64,000 nucleotides of DNA from Chitinophaga tropicalis (GTDB taxonomy: Bacteria; Bacteroidota; Bacteroidia; Chitinophagales; Chitinophagaceae): assembly GCF_009758205.1 (NCBI RefSeq), contig NZ_WRXN01000008.1, forward strand, positions 62,001-126,000, written 5' to 3'. The notes beneath the pieces are model-generated. The model was given only the letters and a program-made list of their open reading frames with translations, searched no databases and was not told where the DNA came from. Positions 19,701 to 27,943 of this stretch are shown here, piece after piece; within the stretch, counting starts at the first letter, position 1, and every line of letters begins with the position of its first letter. The translations under genes were made by a program, and so were the position numbers.

Positions 19701-20017
19701 CAAGAATTGTAGGTACTACCTATAGTGCAGTTGCTGGGCTGGTTAATTCCTCAGTACTGTATGATCCGGTATCAGACCAGGTATTGCGGGATGAGATCAA
19801 TAAAATAAGGGTAGCATTGGCTGGCTCCGCCCAGGTATATACTTATACTTATTCTCAACAGATAGGTGTTACCAGTGAGACTGACCCGGCAGGCAGAACT
19901 ACCTATTATCAATACGATAACCTGAAGCGATTGGTGACGGTAAAAGACCAGGATGGCAATGTGATCAAGCATTTTGATTACGAATACCAAGGCCCTATAA
20001 TCAATAATCCCCAGTAG
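16733..20017 (+). CDS. Rhs-partner protein with SpvB/YD-repeat character
   Basis: This 1094-residue protein has a signal peptide (MISAFRKSLSLFLW...SIGQQ). The N-terminal part contains GGAGIPLDQEGNWAGLGWD, a hallmark of Bacteroidota proteins that sit directly before Rhs genes. The C-terminal 120 residues carry YD-repeat-like sequence (YLWGYRNEYPVA, TDPAGRTTYYQYDNLKRL, HFDYEYQ). The family typically forms the first half of a two-protein Rhs shell, the second half being the next gene. The downstream gene starts only 5 bp after the stop, so the two are surely co-transcribed. Secretion across the inner membrane is Sec-dependent; the later route is unknown. No catalytic motif is visible. Confidence 0.85.
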   Translation: MISAFRKSLSLFLWIVLYAHYSIGQQKNTFDITAPTTVYKPSSNASEMVKVADIPVSTYSGNAQINFPLFSIKSGELTHNISLNYTGGAGIPLDQEGNWAGLGWDISMGGAISRSAMGKNDEMTTTPGYTSAAQSTNLPLWTDTDPTNWLNTITTCDKKDIGEGRMDMAPDVYFLNFSGNSAKMFFDKNGAVFFSPFKAWKVLGNQSSGFTIIIEDGTRYEFSTIENSSTSSETYPGDGGGSINAGKSAWFLTRIVSANLRDSISFNYSPVSYTYEDGIPSYTIYDLFEEQDAGPCPGGAQMDTHRESYTLNYQTLSTYVLNSIVYNGGKIQFTITADRQDVNSGNKYRISGMDIYSAVNTGFTLYKSIVFNQNYTNSTATDPLKKRLLLSSFYETGGTDTLKYIFSYIDPEALPSKKSFSQDHWGYYNGKNNSTMVPAYDDNAGNVIAGADRGPDSVYMQKGLLKTITYPTGGTVTFDYEPHRYSYYNANYEYTLQHIDSSVVNTSVSANTLLLGSTPAKAADTTEFIMPNSPGQKPTITYFVKGQITGDALADVYIYDENWNLKVSAGDSHNQTLTLPLVFDKGKKYYLVASREKATEQARISVAYKKYEPYLASTVYSKMAGGNRIKRVTLYDGINHSNDVVKRYRYMLNDSISSGVLLDYPKYEDVTYTAYYCNVSTSEGGSPLSYKNGDLPYFTRYSTSLNSLGRTQGSPVGYSKVSILNGENGENGREDFFYSITGLYDEGGNGYPYAPKTSKEDLRGLLLGHKVYNAAGNILQATTNEYDFNNTAGAPNYKWIWAAKIGIRKSDAYPSTPCPENSHWSFMSTMYKIYQFWPVLTSKTDTTYDVNGNALVSKTTYQYDTTNLQLINETSTNSDLSVLSKTYKYANSFSGTAVYDSMLAKNMLGQRIETVVTRNSAQTYREKNNFDFFNGLIVPASKDLINGNNPIENRLQYIRYDADGNLQEQAKSSDVHEVYLWGYRNEYPVARIVGTTYSAVAGLVNSSVLYDPVSDQVLRDEINKIRVALAGSAQVYTYTYSQQIGVTSETDPAGRTTYYQYDNLKRLVTVKDQDGNVIKHFDYEYQGPIINNPQ

Positions 20018-20022
20018 AGAAA

Positions 20023-23000
20023 ATGAGAAAATATTCAATATTAGTATTGCTGTGTTTTTTTGTCCACTATGCCAATGCACAGAATACGCCGGAAAACACA
20101 CCTAAAGTAAACGCGACTCCTGTTGCTATGCCATCAGCTTATAGCAATACTCTTATCAATTATGTACGGACCTGGGAGCCCAGTATGCCTACATCTGATG
20201 TTAATGTTGTTATATCGGAGAGCCGTACACTGTCTGAAGTAAAGCAGGCGACACAGTATCTTGATGGTCTTGGCCGGCCGCTGCAAACGGTTCAGAAAGG
20301 GATCAGTCCGCAGGGGCGTGATCTTGTAGTTCCGCTTGTCTATGATATCTATGGAAGAGAGCAATACAAGTATCTCCCTTATGTTCAGCAGTCTGATAAT
20401 AACAATGACGGAAGGTTTAAAACAAATCCTTTTGTTGCGCAAAAGTCTTTTTACCAGGATAATAATCTTAATCCTGGTGTAGCGGGGGAGAATGTTTATT
20501 ACAGTCAGACGGAATATGAAGCGTCTCCGTTGAACAGGGTCCTGAAGGCTTATGCTTCGGGAAATAGCTGGGCGCTGGGAGGAGGCAACAAACCGGTAAC
20601 GAATCAGTACCTGGTTAACACAGCATACGATTCTGTGCGTATATGGAAAATGGCGACCCAAGTTCCGACAAGTACAGATATTTATGCAGCCAATCAGTTG
20701 TATAAGAATGTCTCCACTGATGAAGCAGGCAACCAGGTAGTTGAGTATAAGGATAAGGAAGGGAAAGTGATCATGAAGAAATCTCAGCTGGCAATTTCTC
20801 CCGGTACTGCGCATGTGGGATGGTTATGTACTTATTATGTGTATGATGATCTGGGAAATCTTGTATTTGTGATCCCTCCCAAAGCAGTGCAGTTGATTGC
20901 GGGTAACTGGACAATAGGAACAGATGTTGCGGCTGAACTTTGTTTCAGCTATCAGTACGATAAACGTAACAGGATGGTAGTAAAGCAGGTACCGGGCGCT
21001 GGTCCTGTTCATATGGTATATGATGTACGGGACAGGCTGGTATTCACACAGGATGTTGTACAGCGTTCCAAGTCCACACCTGAATGGTTAGTTACATTTT
21101 ATGATGAGCTGAACCGGCCGGTAATGACGGCCATCTACAGATCATCCAGCACCAGGGAAACGCTGCAGCAGAGCATGGATACTGCCACTTCCGGTGGGAC
21201 AATTACCTATAATTTTCCTGCTCAACCGGACCTGTATGTTAGTCAATATGCAGGAGAAAGTCAGTTTATAGCCACAAACAGTATAAATTTTTCCGGGAGA
21301 TTTGATTCTGGTGAAAACGCAACTTTTGATGCAAATATTCAACCCGGTGGCACATCGGGATCTACAACAACAATTGCCACTAATCCGTTGCCAGGTATTT
21401 CTTCTACCGATCTAACCCCGCTGACATATACCTACTATGATAAATATGATTATGCCGGCAAACTTCCTTTTGAGAACAGCGATATCAGCAAACCACAAGC
21501 TGGCAGCAATCCTTATGCTGAGGCATTGCCAGGCGCACCAAGCACTATGACCAATGGGCTCGTTACCGGTTCAAAGGTACGAGTTCTGGGAACAGATCAG
21601 TGGTTAACTACCAGTTCCTATTACAATGATAAAGGGCGTACTATCCAGGTGGTTAGCGAAAATAGTGTTGGGGGACGTGATGTAGTGACAAGCCTTTACG
21701 ATTTTAATGGAAAAGTATTAAGCTCTTATGTAAGTCACAGGAATCCCCGGAGTATACTGACACCAGAGATCAAGGTGCTTGCAACTAATTTGTATGATGC
21801 TGCAGGCAGATTGGTCCAGGTGAAAAAGAAGATAAATGAGGAAGCAGAGCAGATTGTATCAGCTAATAGTTATGATGAATTGGGACAGCTAAAACAGAAG
21901 CGGCTCGGTATAACCGGAGGCAATACTCAGCTGGATACTGTAACATATACTTATAATATCCGTGGCTGGGTGTCCGGTATTAACAAGGCCTATGTGAATA
22001 ATCCCGGTGCCAGTTTTAACTGGTTTGGGCAGGAGCTGAGTTATGATCAGGGCTTTACTACTAACCAATATAACGGGAATATAGCTGGTATTAAATGGAA
22101 GGCTAAAGGCGATGGGATCAGCCGGGCTTATGGTTATAACTATGATAAGGTTAATCGTCTTACAGTAGCTGATTTTACGCAGCAGAACAGTGGAAGTACT
22201 GCCTGGACTAAGGATAAAGTAGATTTTTCAGTGAGTAACCTACTGTATGATGCCAATGGCAATATTAATTCCATGACGCAGAAAGGTATGGTTGGCACCG
22301 GTATCACTACTATCGATCAGCTTAGTTATTCTTACCAGGATAAAAGTAATAAGTTGTTGACGGTAGCAGATCCAAGCAGTACGGCTACTGCCAAACTGGG
22401 GGATTTTAACAAGGGTACTAATACCGGGAATGACTATAGCTACGATGTAAATGGCAACCTGGTAAGTGATCAGAATAAGGGAATAAGTTCTATTGTCTAC
22501 AATCATCTGAATCTTCCGTCGCAGATTACCATTACCGGTAAGGGCGTCATTAGCTATCAATATGATGCTGCGGGTAATAAACTGAAGAAAACAGTAACAG
22601 ACAATACTGTAACTCCTTCTAAAACAACCACTACTGATTACGTGTCTGGTTTTGTATACAAACAAGACACCCTTGAATTTACCGGTCATGAGGAAGGCCG
22701 CATCCGCCCGGTGTATAAATCTGGTCAGCCGGTACATTATGCCTATGACTATTTTGAGAAGGACCATCTCGGCAATATCAGGGTTGTCTTAGGCACTCAG
22801 ACAGATACCAGTGTTTACGCCGCTACTATGGAGACTGCTGCTACAGAGAAGGAAAATGCCTTGTTCAGTAACATAGATGCTACCCGCTCTGCTTTGCCAT
22901 CAGGCTATCCGGCTGACGCGACTACGAATCTTAACGCGTATGTTTCCCGTCTCAATGCTGTGAATGGCGCTAAAATAGGGCCGTCTCTTGTGTTGAGGGT

Positions 23001-24324
23001 AATGGCAGGAGATACTATTCAACTAGGGGTAAAAGCCTTTTATAAGAGCACAGGAACCAGTACATCCAATACTACTCCAGATAATATGCTGGCAGCGATT
23101 GTTTCGGCGTTTAGTGGTAGAGATGTAAGCGATGGCGCCCATGCTGCAACCGGAAGCAACTCCCCTATTGCAAACAATTTCACAAGTAGTGATTATACAG
23201 CGCTAAAGACTTCCGATCCGTCTCAGAATCTGAGTGACAAGCCGAAAGCGTATCTCAATTTTGCGCTGTTTGATGATCAGTTCCAGATGGTTAGTGAGAA
23301 TAGCGGGGTTAGACAGGTACAGGGAAGCCCGGATGAGCTGCAGACATTGTCTGCTGATAAAGCGGTTATCAGGAAAAGCGGATTTTTATATATTTACACC
23401 AGTAATGAGAGTGGTGAGGATGTGTTTTTTGATAATCTGGTTGTTGTGCATAATAGTGGGCCGCTGTTGGAGGAGACACATTATTATCCGTTTGGGTTGA
23501 CGATGGCGGGGATTAGTAGCAATGCTCTTAAAGGCTTGACCTATCCGGAGAATCGCAGGAAATATAACGGCAATGAGTTACAAAGTAAGGAGTTCGGAGA
23601 TGGGGCAGGTCTTGAATGGACAGACTTCAATGCAAGGACATATGATCAGCAGATAGGAAGGTTCCAGCAGATAGACCCCTGGGGTGAAGTAGGCACCCAG
23701 GAAATGTTAACTCCTTATCAGTTCGCTTATAATAACCCGGTACGTTATAATGATCCTGATGGTAAATGCCCGTGGTGTATACCTGTTGTTCTTCCTACTG
23801 TTGTCGAAGGTTTAGCGGCGTTAGGTGCAGCAACGGGTATTACTGCTGTTATCTATAAAGCAGCCGACAAATTAAGGGATCTTGATTGGAGTCAGCTGGG
23901 CGCTGGCAGTCAGACGACGTTCGTTCCGCATATTACGATACCTCAAAGTGACGTAAGAAGAATGCAAAGCACTCTGGAGGAAGCACGCAACGAACTTAAT
24001 GACAAAGCTAAAGACTTAGAGACAAAAAGTAATCAACTTGAGCGTTCCAGAAACTCTCTCGAAAAGAATGTAAAAGAGCATGAACAAAAGCTAGAGGATT
24101 ATAAAGCTAATCCGGATGCACATGACAATAAGGGAATACTTAAAGACAAAACACCAGAGCAACGGCAGCAAATAATTGAAGGAAGAGCTAAGTCTTTGGA
24201 GAAACAAATTGCTAAGAATAAAGGTGAGTTAAATAAAGCAGAAGCTCAGCTTAAACAAACTAAGCAGCAATTGCAGGAAGTTAAACAACAAATTAAAAAT
24301 ATTGATAAAAGATTAAATAATTGA
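20023..24324 (+). CDS. Rhs/YD-repeat polymorphic toxin with coiled-coil C-terminal tip
   Basis: This 1433-residue protein has a signal peptide (MRKYSILVLLCFFVHYANAQ). Residues about 40-170 resemble DUF6443 (VRTWEP, YLDGLGRPLQTVQKG). YD repeats fill the middle (YNYDKVNRLTVADF, YQYDAAGNKLKK). The Rhs-associated core lies near 1154-1250 (YYPFGLTMAGIS, ARTYDQQIGRFQQIDPWG, YAYNNPVRYNDPDGK-like). After PDGKCPWC comes a short hydrophobic stretch and then about 150 residues of charged coiled coil holding NPDAHDNKG (about 1363-1371) and EQRQQIIEGRAKSLE. This tip is unlike the core and is the presumed toxin; its activity is not recognisable. The next gene begins 4 bp later and is the presumed immunity factor. 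Confidence 0.88.
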   Translation: MRKYSILVLLCFFVHYANAQNTPENTPKVNATPVAMPSAYSNTLINYVRTWEPSMPTSDVNVVISESRTLSEVKQATQYLDGLGRPLQTVQKGISPQGRDLVVPLVYDIYGREQYKYLPYVQQSDNNNDGRFKTNPFVAQKSFYQDNNLNPGVAGENVYYSQTEYEASPLNRVLKAYASGNSWALGGGNKPVTNQYLVNTAYDSVRIWKMATQVPTSTDIYAANQLYKNVSTDEAGNQVVEYKDKEGKVIMKKSQLAISPGTAHVGWLCTYYVYDDLGNLVFVIPPKAVQLIAGNWTIGTDVAAELCFSYQYDKRNRMVVKQVPGAGPVHMVYDVRDRLVFTQDVVQRSKSTPEWLVTFYDELNRPVMTAIYRSSSTRETLQQSMDTATSGGTITYNFPAQPDLYVSQYAGESQFIATNSINFSGRFDSGENATFDANIQPGGTSGSTTTIATNPLPGISSTDLTPLTYTYYDKYDYAGKLPFENSDISKPQAGSNPYAEALPGAPSTMTNGLVTGSKVRVLGTDQWLTTSSYYNDKGRTIQVVSENSVGGRDVVTSLYDFNGKVLSSYVSHRNPRSILTPEIKVLATNLYDAAGRLVQVKKKINEEAEQIVSANSYDELGQLKQKRLGITGGNTQLDTVTYTYNIRGWVSGINKAYVNNPGASFNWFGQELSYDQGFTTNQYNGNIAGIKWKAKGDGISRAYGYNYDKVNRLTVADFTQQNSGSTAWTKDKVDFSVSNLLYDANGNINSMTQKGMVGTGITTIDQLSYSYQDKSNKLLTVADPSSTATAKLGDFNKGTNTGNDYSYDVNGNLVSDQNKGISSIVYNHLNLPSQITITGKGVISYQYDAAGNKLKKTVTDNTVTPSKTTTTDYVSGFVYKQDTLEFTGHEEGRIRPVYKSGQPVHYAYDYFEKDHLGNIRVVLGTQTDTSVYAATMETAATEKENALFSNIDATRSALPSGYPADATTNLNAYVSRLNAVNGAKIGPSLVLRVMAGDTIQLGVKAFYKSTGTSTSNTTPDNMLAAIVSAFSGRDVSDGAHAATGSNSPIANNFTSSDYTALKTSDPSQNLSDKPKAYLNFALFDDQFQMVSENSGVRQVQGSPDELQTLSADKAVIRKSGFLYIYTSNESGEDVFFDNLVVVHNSGPLLEETHYYPFGLTMAGISSNALKGLTYPENRRKYNGNELQSKEFGDGAGLEWTDFNARTYDQQIGRFQQIDPWGEVGTQEMLTPYQFAYNNPVRYNDPDGKCPWCIPVVLPTVVEGLAALGAATGITAVIYKAADKLRDLDWSQLGAGSQTTFVPHITIPQSDVRRMQSTLEEARNELNDKAKDLETKSNQLERSRNSLEKNVKEHEQKLEDYKANPDAHDNKGILKDKTPEQRQQIIEGRAKSLEKQIAKNKGELNKAEAQLKQTKQQLQEVKQQIKNIDKRLNN

Positions 24325-24328
24325 ACTG

Positions 24329-24622
24329 ATGCGAATTAGTAGAAAAGAAATCGAAGTGCTATTTGAATTAGTATTGAAAAAATTGACTTTTGATAAATTC
24401 GAGGAAATTCACTTTATCAAAGATGAATATTGGATAATCACTACAGACGAATGGCAAAATTTTGATCATGCCCCCAAACCAGGGGTAGCCTCTTTGGTGG
24501 AAGATGTCAGTTATTTAAAGCAATCAATAGAAAATCATGAGATTCATTCATACAGTGATTTAGATAGACTGGCAAGTGTATTGAGGGTAATAAGTGAGAA
24601 CCAGGCACCTACAAATCAATAG
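24329..24622 (+). CDS. Putative immunity protein for the Rhs tip
   Basis: This small acidic protein of 97 residues begins MRISRKEIEVLFELVLKKL. The family is not recognised. It starts 4 bp after the toxin stop, so translation is probably coupled. Size, charge and position right after an Rhs variable tip are what is expected of an immunity protein. Sequence features include a strand-like YWIITTDEW and helical VEDVSYLKQSIENHE, with no membrane segment or signal, implying action in the cytoplasm. The assignment rests on context only. Confidence 0.65.
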   Translation: MRISRKEIEVLFELVLKKLTFDKFEEIHFIKDEYWIITTDEWQNFDHAPKPGVASLVEDVSYLKQSIENHEIHSYSDLDRLASVLRVISENQAPTNQ

Positions 24623-24646
24623 ATAATCCGACTGATCATTAAGCAT

Positions 24647-24676
24647 AAGCCGCAGGCATTGAGCTTGCGGCTTTTT
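24647..24676. terminator. Terminator between convergent genes
   Basis: AAGCCGCA (24647-24654) pairs with TGCGGCTT (24666-24673), with T on one side. It separates the immunity gene from the convergent XRE regulator and just reaches that gene's stop codon. Confidence 0.75.
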
Positions 24677-25011
24677 CATTTATGGCTATCCGTCTTCTTG
24701 TTTTTAAAATCCCTGATCATAATATCGATATGGTTAAGGATATAGTCTTTAGCCTCACCCGGTAAGGCATTAATATCTTCCAGGCGTTTTAAGGTATCCT
24801 GATCCAACACCAGGTTGGTTTTACCAACCAGGTAATCAATGGATACAGCTAGGGCGTCTGCAATTTTAATAATCACCTCAATGGATGGGGTCATGATGTT
24901 ACGCTCATAACCGCCGATAATATCACCGGAAGTACCGATCTGTTTACCAAGATCGGCTTGGGATAAGCCCTTTTGCTTGCGCAGCAGCATAACATGTTCG
25001 CCTATTGTCAT
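24676..25011 (-). CDS. XRE-family helix-turn-helix regulator
   Basis: This 111-residue protein has an N-terminal HTH of the Cro/C1 type: EHVMLLRKQKGLSQADLGKQ, then TSGDIIGGYERNIMTPSIE, and ADALAVSIDYLVG closing the domain at about residue 65. The tail (TLKRLEDINALPGEAKDYIL) is helical and probably mediates dimerisation. Such stand-alone XRE proteins often control a divergent mobile or toxin gene. Here the divergent side holds an outward-facing promoter-like pair and then the end of a degraded IS21-family element, so its original target may have been displaced. It is convergent with the Rhs immunity gene. Confidence 0.88.
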   Translation of the reverse strand: MTIGEHVMLLRKQKGLSQADLGKQIGTSGDIIGGYERNIMTPSIEVIIKIADALAVSIDYLVGKTNLVLDQDTLKRLEDINALPGEAKDYILNHIDIMIRDFKNKKTDSHK

Positions 25012-25163
25012 ACTGAAACGTATTGAAACAGACCCGTTTTAATGGGTTTTTACAAAAACACTCTACCTATAAGTATTAATCAAAACCTATAAAGCTTGGT
25101 TTGTAAAGATGGATATGTTACATTTGCGACCAATAGGTAGTGATTAAATGAGTATTTCATATC
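25012..25163. other. Intergenic region divergent from the XRE gene
   Basis: No gene is visible. It carries the plus-strand promoter-like pair at 25096-25126 and leads into the repeated AAAACCAGCCA tract. Together with that tract it makes a 416-bp gap before the transposase remnant. Confidence 0.5.
25096..25126 (+). promoter_or_regulatory. Promoter-like pair facing the IS21 remnant
   Basis: TTG at 25096-25098 and TACATTTG at 25119-25126 lie 20 bp apart, close to the Bacteroidota promoter pattern. No original gene follows; the IS21-like end starts within about 40 bp. Confidence 0.35.
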
Positions 25164-25342
25164 AAAACCAGCCACGTACCATAGCAAAACCAGCCAAACT
25201 TTTCGCGTGAAACCCAGCCACAATTGCTAAAAGAATTAGCGATTGTTCAGATTTTTCTCAAACCCAGCCAATTTTTCCGCATTAAGTCCATCTATTTATT
25301 TCACAGCAAAACCAGCCAATAGTTTCATATCATTTCCAGCCA
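25164..25342 (+). repeat. Six degenerate AAAACCAGCCA repeats, probable IS21-family left end
   Basis: Copies lie at 25164-25174, 25186-25196, 25210-25220 (AAACCCAGCCA), 25260-25270 (AAACCCAGCCA), 25308-25318 and 25333-25342 (TTTCCAGCCA). Spacing is irregular. Multiple direct repeats at the end of an element, just before istA, are a known feature of IS21-family insertion sequences and are thought to bind the transposase. The matching right end was not found. Confidence 0.6.
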
Positions 25343-25427
25343 GCAGATATTCATTTAGGCTATAAAGCTATTTAATAGTATATATTTTATTAATTCGTTG
25401 ATTAATAAATAATTATTAACGAATTGT

Positions 25428-26206
25428 ATGCCCAATAAATTCATTAACATGTTAATATTAAGAAGACTGTTACAGTTGCTGCAACGCGAGTTTTCGATGC
25501 GTAACATTGCCATTGAATTGGATTTAAACAGGGAGACTGTATCCGTATATCACAAGAGGATTGAAGCCACTGGGAGGAACTATGAAGATTTGCTCAGGCT
25601 GAGTGATGGTGACCTTGCTGCGGCATTGCAACCTCGACCGGCCACTGCTGAGGATCCTAGGCTTATAGACTTTATGTCAAGAAAGGAATACTTTCTAAAT
25701 GAGCTTGAAAAAAGAGGGGTTATACGACAACTGTTGCTCAAAGAGTACAAAAAGGTTTATCCTGATTGTTATGGATACACCAAATTCTGTGGCTTGTTGG
25801 ACCAGCAGTTGGTTCTAAAGGGAGTAAGTATGTACCAGGAACATCGAGTAGGTGAAATTCTTCAGATTGACTTTGCCGGAGATAAGATGTCTTATGTGCG
25901 ACCTGAAACCAGAGAACTGGTCGACTGCGTAGTATTTGTTGCCATCCTTCCTTATAGCGGATATACGTATGTCATGGCTTTGGCTGACGCTACCTTGCCT
26001 CAGCTTGTTAAAGCGCTAAATAGCTGCTTAAGGTATTTCTGTGGCGTTCCCAAATATATAAAGTGTGACAATATGAAGCAGGCTGTGATAAAACCAAGTC
26101 TGTATGAACCATCCTTGAATGAATTACTTGAGTAGTGGACAGTTCATAATAACACTGCCTTAATCACGGCAAGAGTGAGAAAACCCAAAGACAAAGCTCA
26201 TGTGGA
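25428..26206 (+). pseudogene. istA: Degraded IS21-family istA transposase
   Basis: The intact part (25428-26135, 235 residues) has an HTH (FSMRNIAIELDLNRETVSVY) and the start of the integrase core, including the first catalytic-type Asp in EILQIDFAGDKM and the second in YIKCDNMKQAV. An in-frame TAG at 26133-26135 interrupts it. The same frame continues after the stop with WTVHNNTALITARVRKPKDK and AHVENAV, a hallmark IstA segment carrying the third acidic residue (Glu), after which similarity ends near 26206. So there is a nonsense change (probably CAG to TAG) followed by loss of the C-terminal half of IstA, all of istB and the right end. The element cannot move on its own. Confidence 0.85.
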
Positions 26207-26982
26207 AAATGCAGTCCATCTCGCATGCCTTACTGGACAATATCGAACCGGCAGTTCGAATCTCTTCTTCCGCACGAACATGCTGTTCCCAACCCGTTCC
26301 AAGACAAACAGAGTCAGAGTCTGTCGTACTATCGTAATGTATATAAAAGAGCATCTGACTACGGATCAGAAGGTCCTCGTACCTATCTTGATACCTGTCC
26401 TCAGCATCAACAAGTAAATCAGGCCAAGCAGTCTCCCTGCGCACGGCCTCCCCAAAAAACCGCGCCAGGCATCCCGCTGACGCGGGCGTGCCTGTCACGG
26501 TTTTGCTCTGCGTCGTGCTCCGATCGGGCAGCTCCCGGTATGGCTGTATCCTGTTATGCCAGGTGCTTACTGGTGACCGCCATCCCTGCGCTGCCCGTTA
26601 TGCGTCCGCCACCTGCCAACCGCCCTGGCCTTATCTTATTATCTGCCGCCCGCTTCGCTCCCGGCTATTAACATGGTCTAGCGGCCTGCTATGGCTCCGT
26701 GCTTCGCTTCGCTGTGCACTCTCACCATAGCGGCCAGGGCGGAATGGCGGTCGGTGGCGGCGGGAATCCTATTAAGCGGCAGATTATAGCTGCCAGACAG
26801 TAGAGCCCTGATTACTGAACGATAGAACATGACCTGCCGCGAACAGCGGCGACAGTAATACTCTTCAACGTTAGTACTATCTTGGCGCGTCCGCGGTCCC
26901 CCTTATCTTCACCCATGCGATTTTTTGTTCAATTGAAAAAGGAAACCTTATTTTAGGGACTATTAGCAGTTCTTTGAAGATT
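26207..26982. other. Non-coding GC-rich insert of unknown origin
   Basis: No convincing gene is present. From about 26440 to 26890 the base composition is clearly more GC-rich than anything nearby. It contains strong dyads, for example GCGGCCTGCTATGG paired with CCATAGCGGCC around 26680-26740, enclosing a GTGC...GCAC inner stem, and GCATCCCGC/GCGGGCGTGCC near 26470-26492. Open frames on both strands here have no recognisable domains. It may be a fragment of a conjugative or mobilisable element (such as a transfer origin region) or a structured RNA; neither can be shown. It lies between a broken transposase and a broken Rhs tip. Confidence 0.45.
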
Positions 26983-27943
26983 ACTGGTCGGAGACGGTAA
27001 TTATTATCCGTACGGACTTACGATGGCGGGGATTAGTGCGAATGCGCTTAGAAGTATCACTTACCCAGTCAATAGAAATAAGTTTAATGGTATCGAATTA
27101 AATAGTGACCTAGACTTATACTCTTATGAAGCTCATTACCGAAATCTCGACCCGCAGCTAGGAAGATGGTGACAGATAGACCCGAAGCCCAATAACGCAG
27201 TATCCCCATATGCCATAATGGATAATAATCCTATTAAATATAGTGACTTTTTAGGCGATACTACTATACAAGGGGCTGGTTTTTGGAGAAATGCCTGGGA
27301 GGGGATAAAAGATGGAGTAAGCTCTACAGGACAATGGTTTAAAAGTCTAGGGACTGCTGATGGTTGGGGTAAAACATTAGATGGAATTTCGGTAATTTCT
27401 CCCTTTAATGTGGATGAAGGAACTGTAAATACCAGGGCCCAAATGATAGGTAATACGGTGAATTATGTAACTGATATTCCTAATAAAACAAGTGATCAAA
27501 TAGGGCATGACGTAGGATATGGTGTAGAAAAATTTGGCGAAACTGTAGTAGCAAGCAAAGGGGCTGGTTTGATAAAAAGTGGCATAGAGATAGCTAACTC
27601 AACAACTCTTTATAGAGCAGTCTCCGGTGCAGAGCTAACCAGCATATCAGAAACAGGAAGGTTAAGTATGGCTCCAGGTACATATGAGACCGGAAAATTA
27701 TTCGCAACATCCTCTTCCGATGCTGCACAGTTTGGAAAAGCGAATTTTGCATTTGATCAATCTCCTAATACAATTATACAAGCAAGGGTACCTAGTGCGG
27801 TAATGAAAGCTATAACACGATTTGAAGCTGATGGCATGCCTGCAATATCCGTACCCACTAATCAATTACCTAAAATTAATTTTGTAAAACCTTTGAATTT
27901 TTCACCTCGTCCAACAAACCCTTTTAATTCTTCAGGATGGTAG
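26983..27943 (+). pseudogene. Orphan Rhs C-terminal tip with ART-like toxin domain, internal stop
   Basis: The frame starts mid-core (GDGNYYPYGLTMAGISANAL) and repeats the end of the upstream Rhs protein; an 18-bp stretch is identical (27020-27037 and 23500-23517). A TGA at 27170-27172 falls in GRW*QIDP, where the family normally has GRWWQIDP, so it is probably a TGG-to-TGA change. Beyond it the frame is open to 27943; an ATG at 27218 could start a 241-residue product. After YSDFLGDT comes a linker, then LYRAVSGAEL, GKLFATSSSDAAQFG and NTIIQARVPSAVM, which recall an ADP-ribosyltransferase or RES-like fold, tentatively. This is a displaced spare toxin tip that could be restored by recombination with the complete Rhs gene. 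Confidence 0.75.

Noticed and set aside
25164-25342. Possible CRISPR array
   Set aside because: The repeat is only about 11 bp, spacing is irregular (12 to about 40 bp), and no cas gene is present.
26254-26262. GTTCGAATC, like a tRNA T-loop
   Set aside because: No acceptor, D or anticodon arms fit around it, so a tRNA or tRNA fragment is not supported.
26160-26671. Open frames on both strands after the istA remnant
   Set aside because: They cross the junction between transposase sequence and the GC-rich block, overlap each other, and show no domain.
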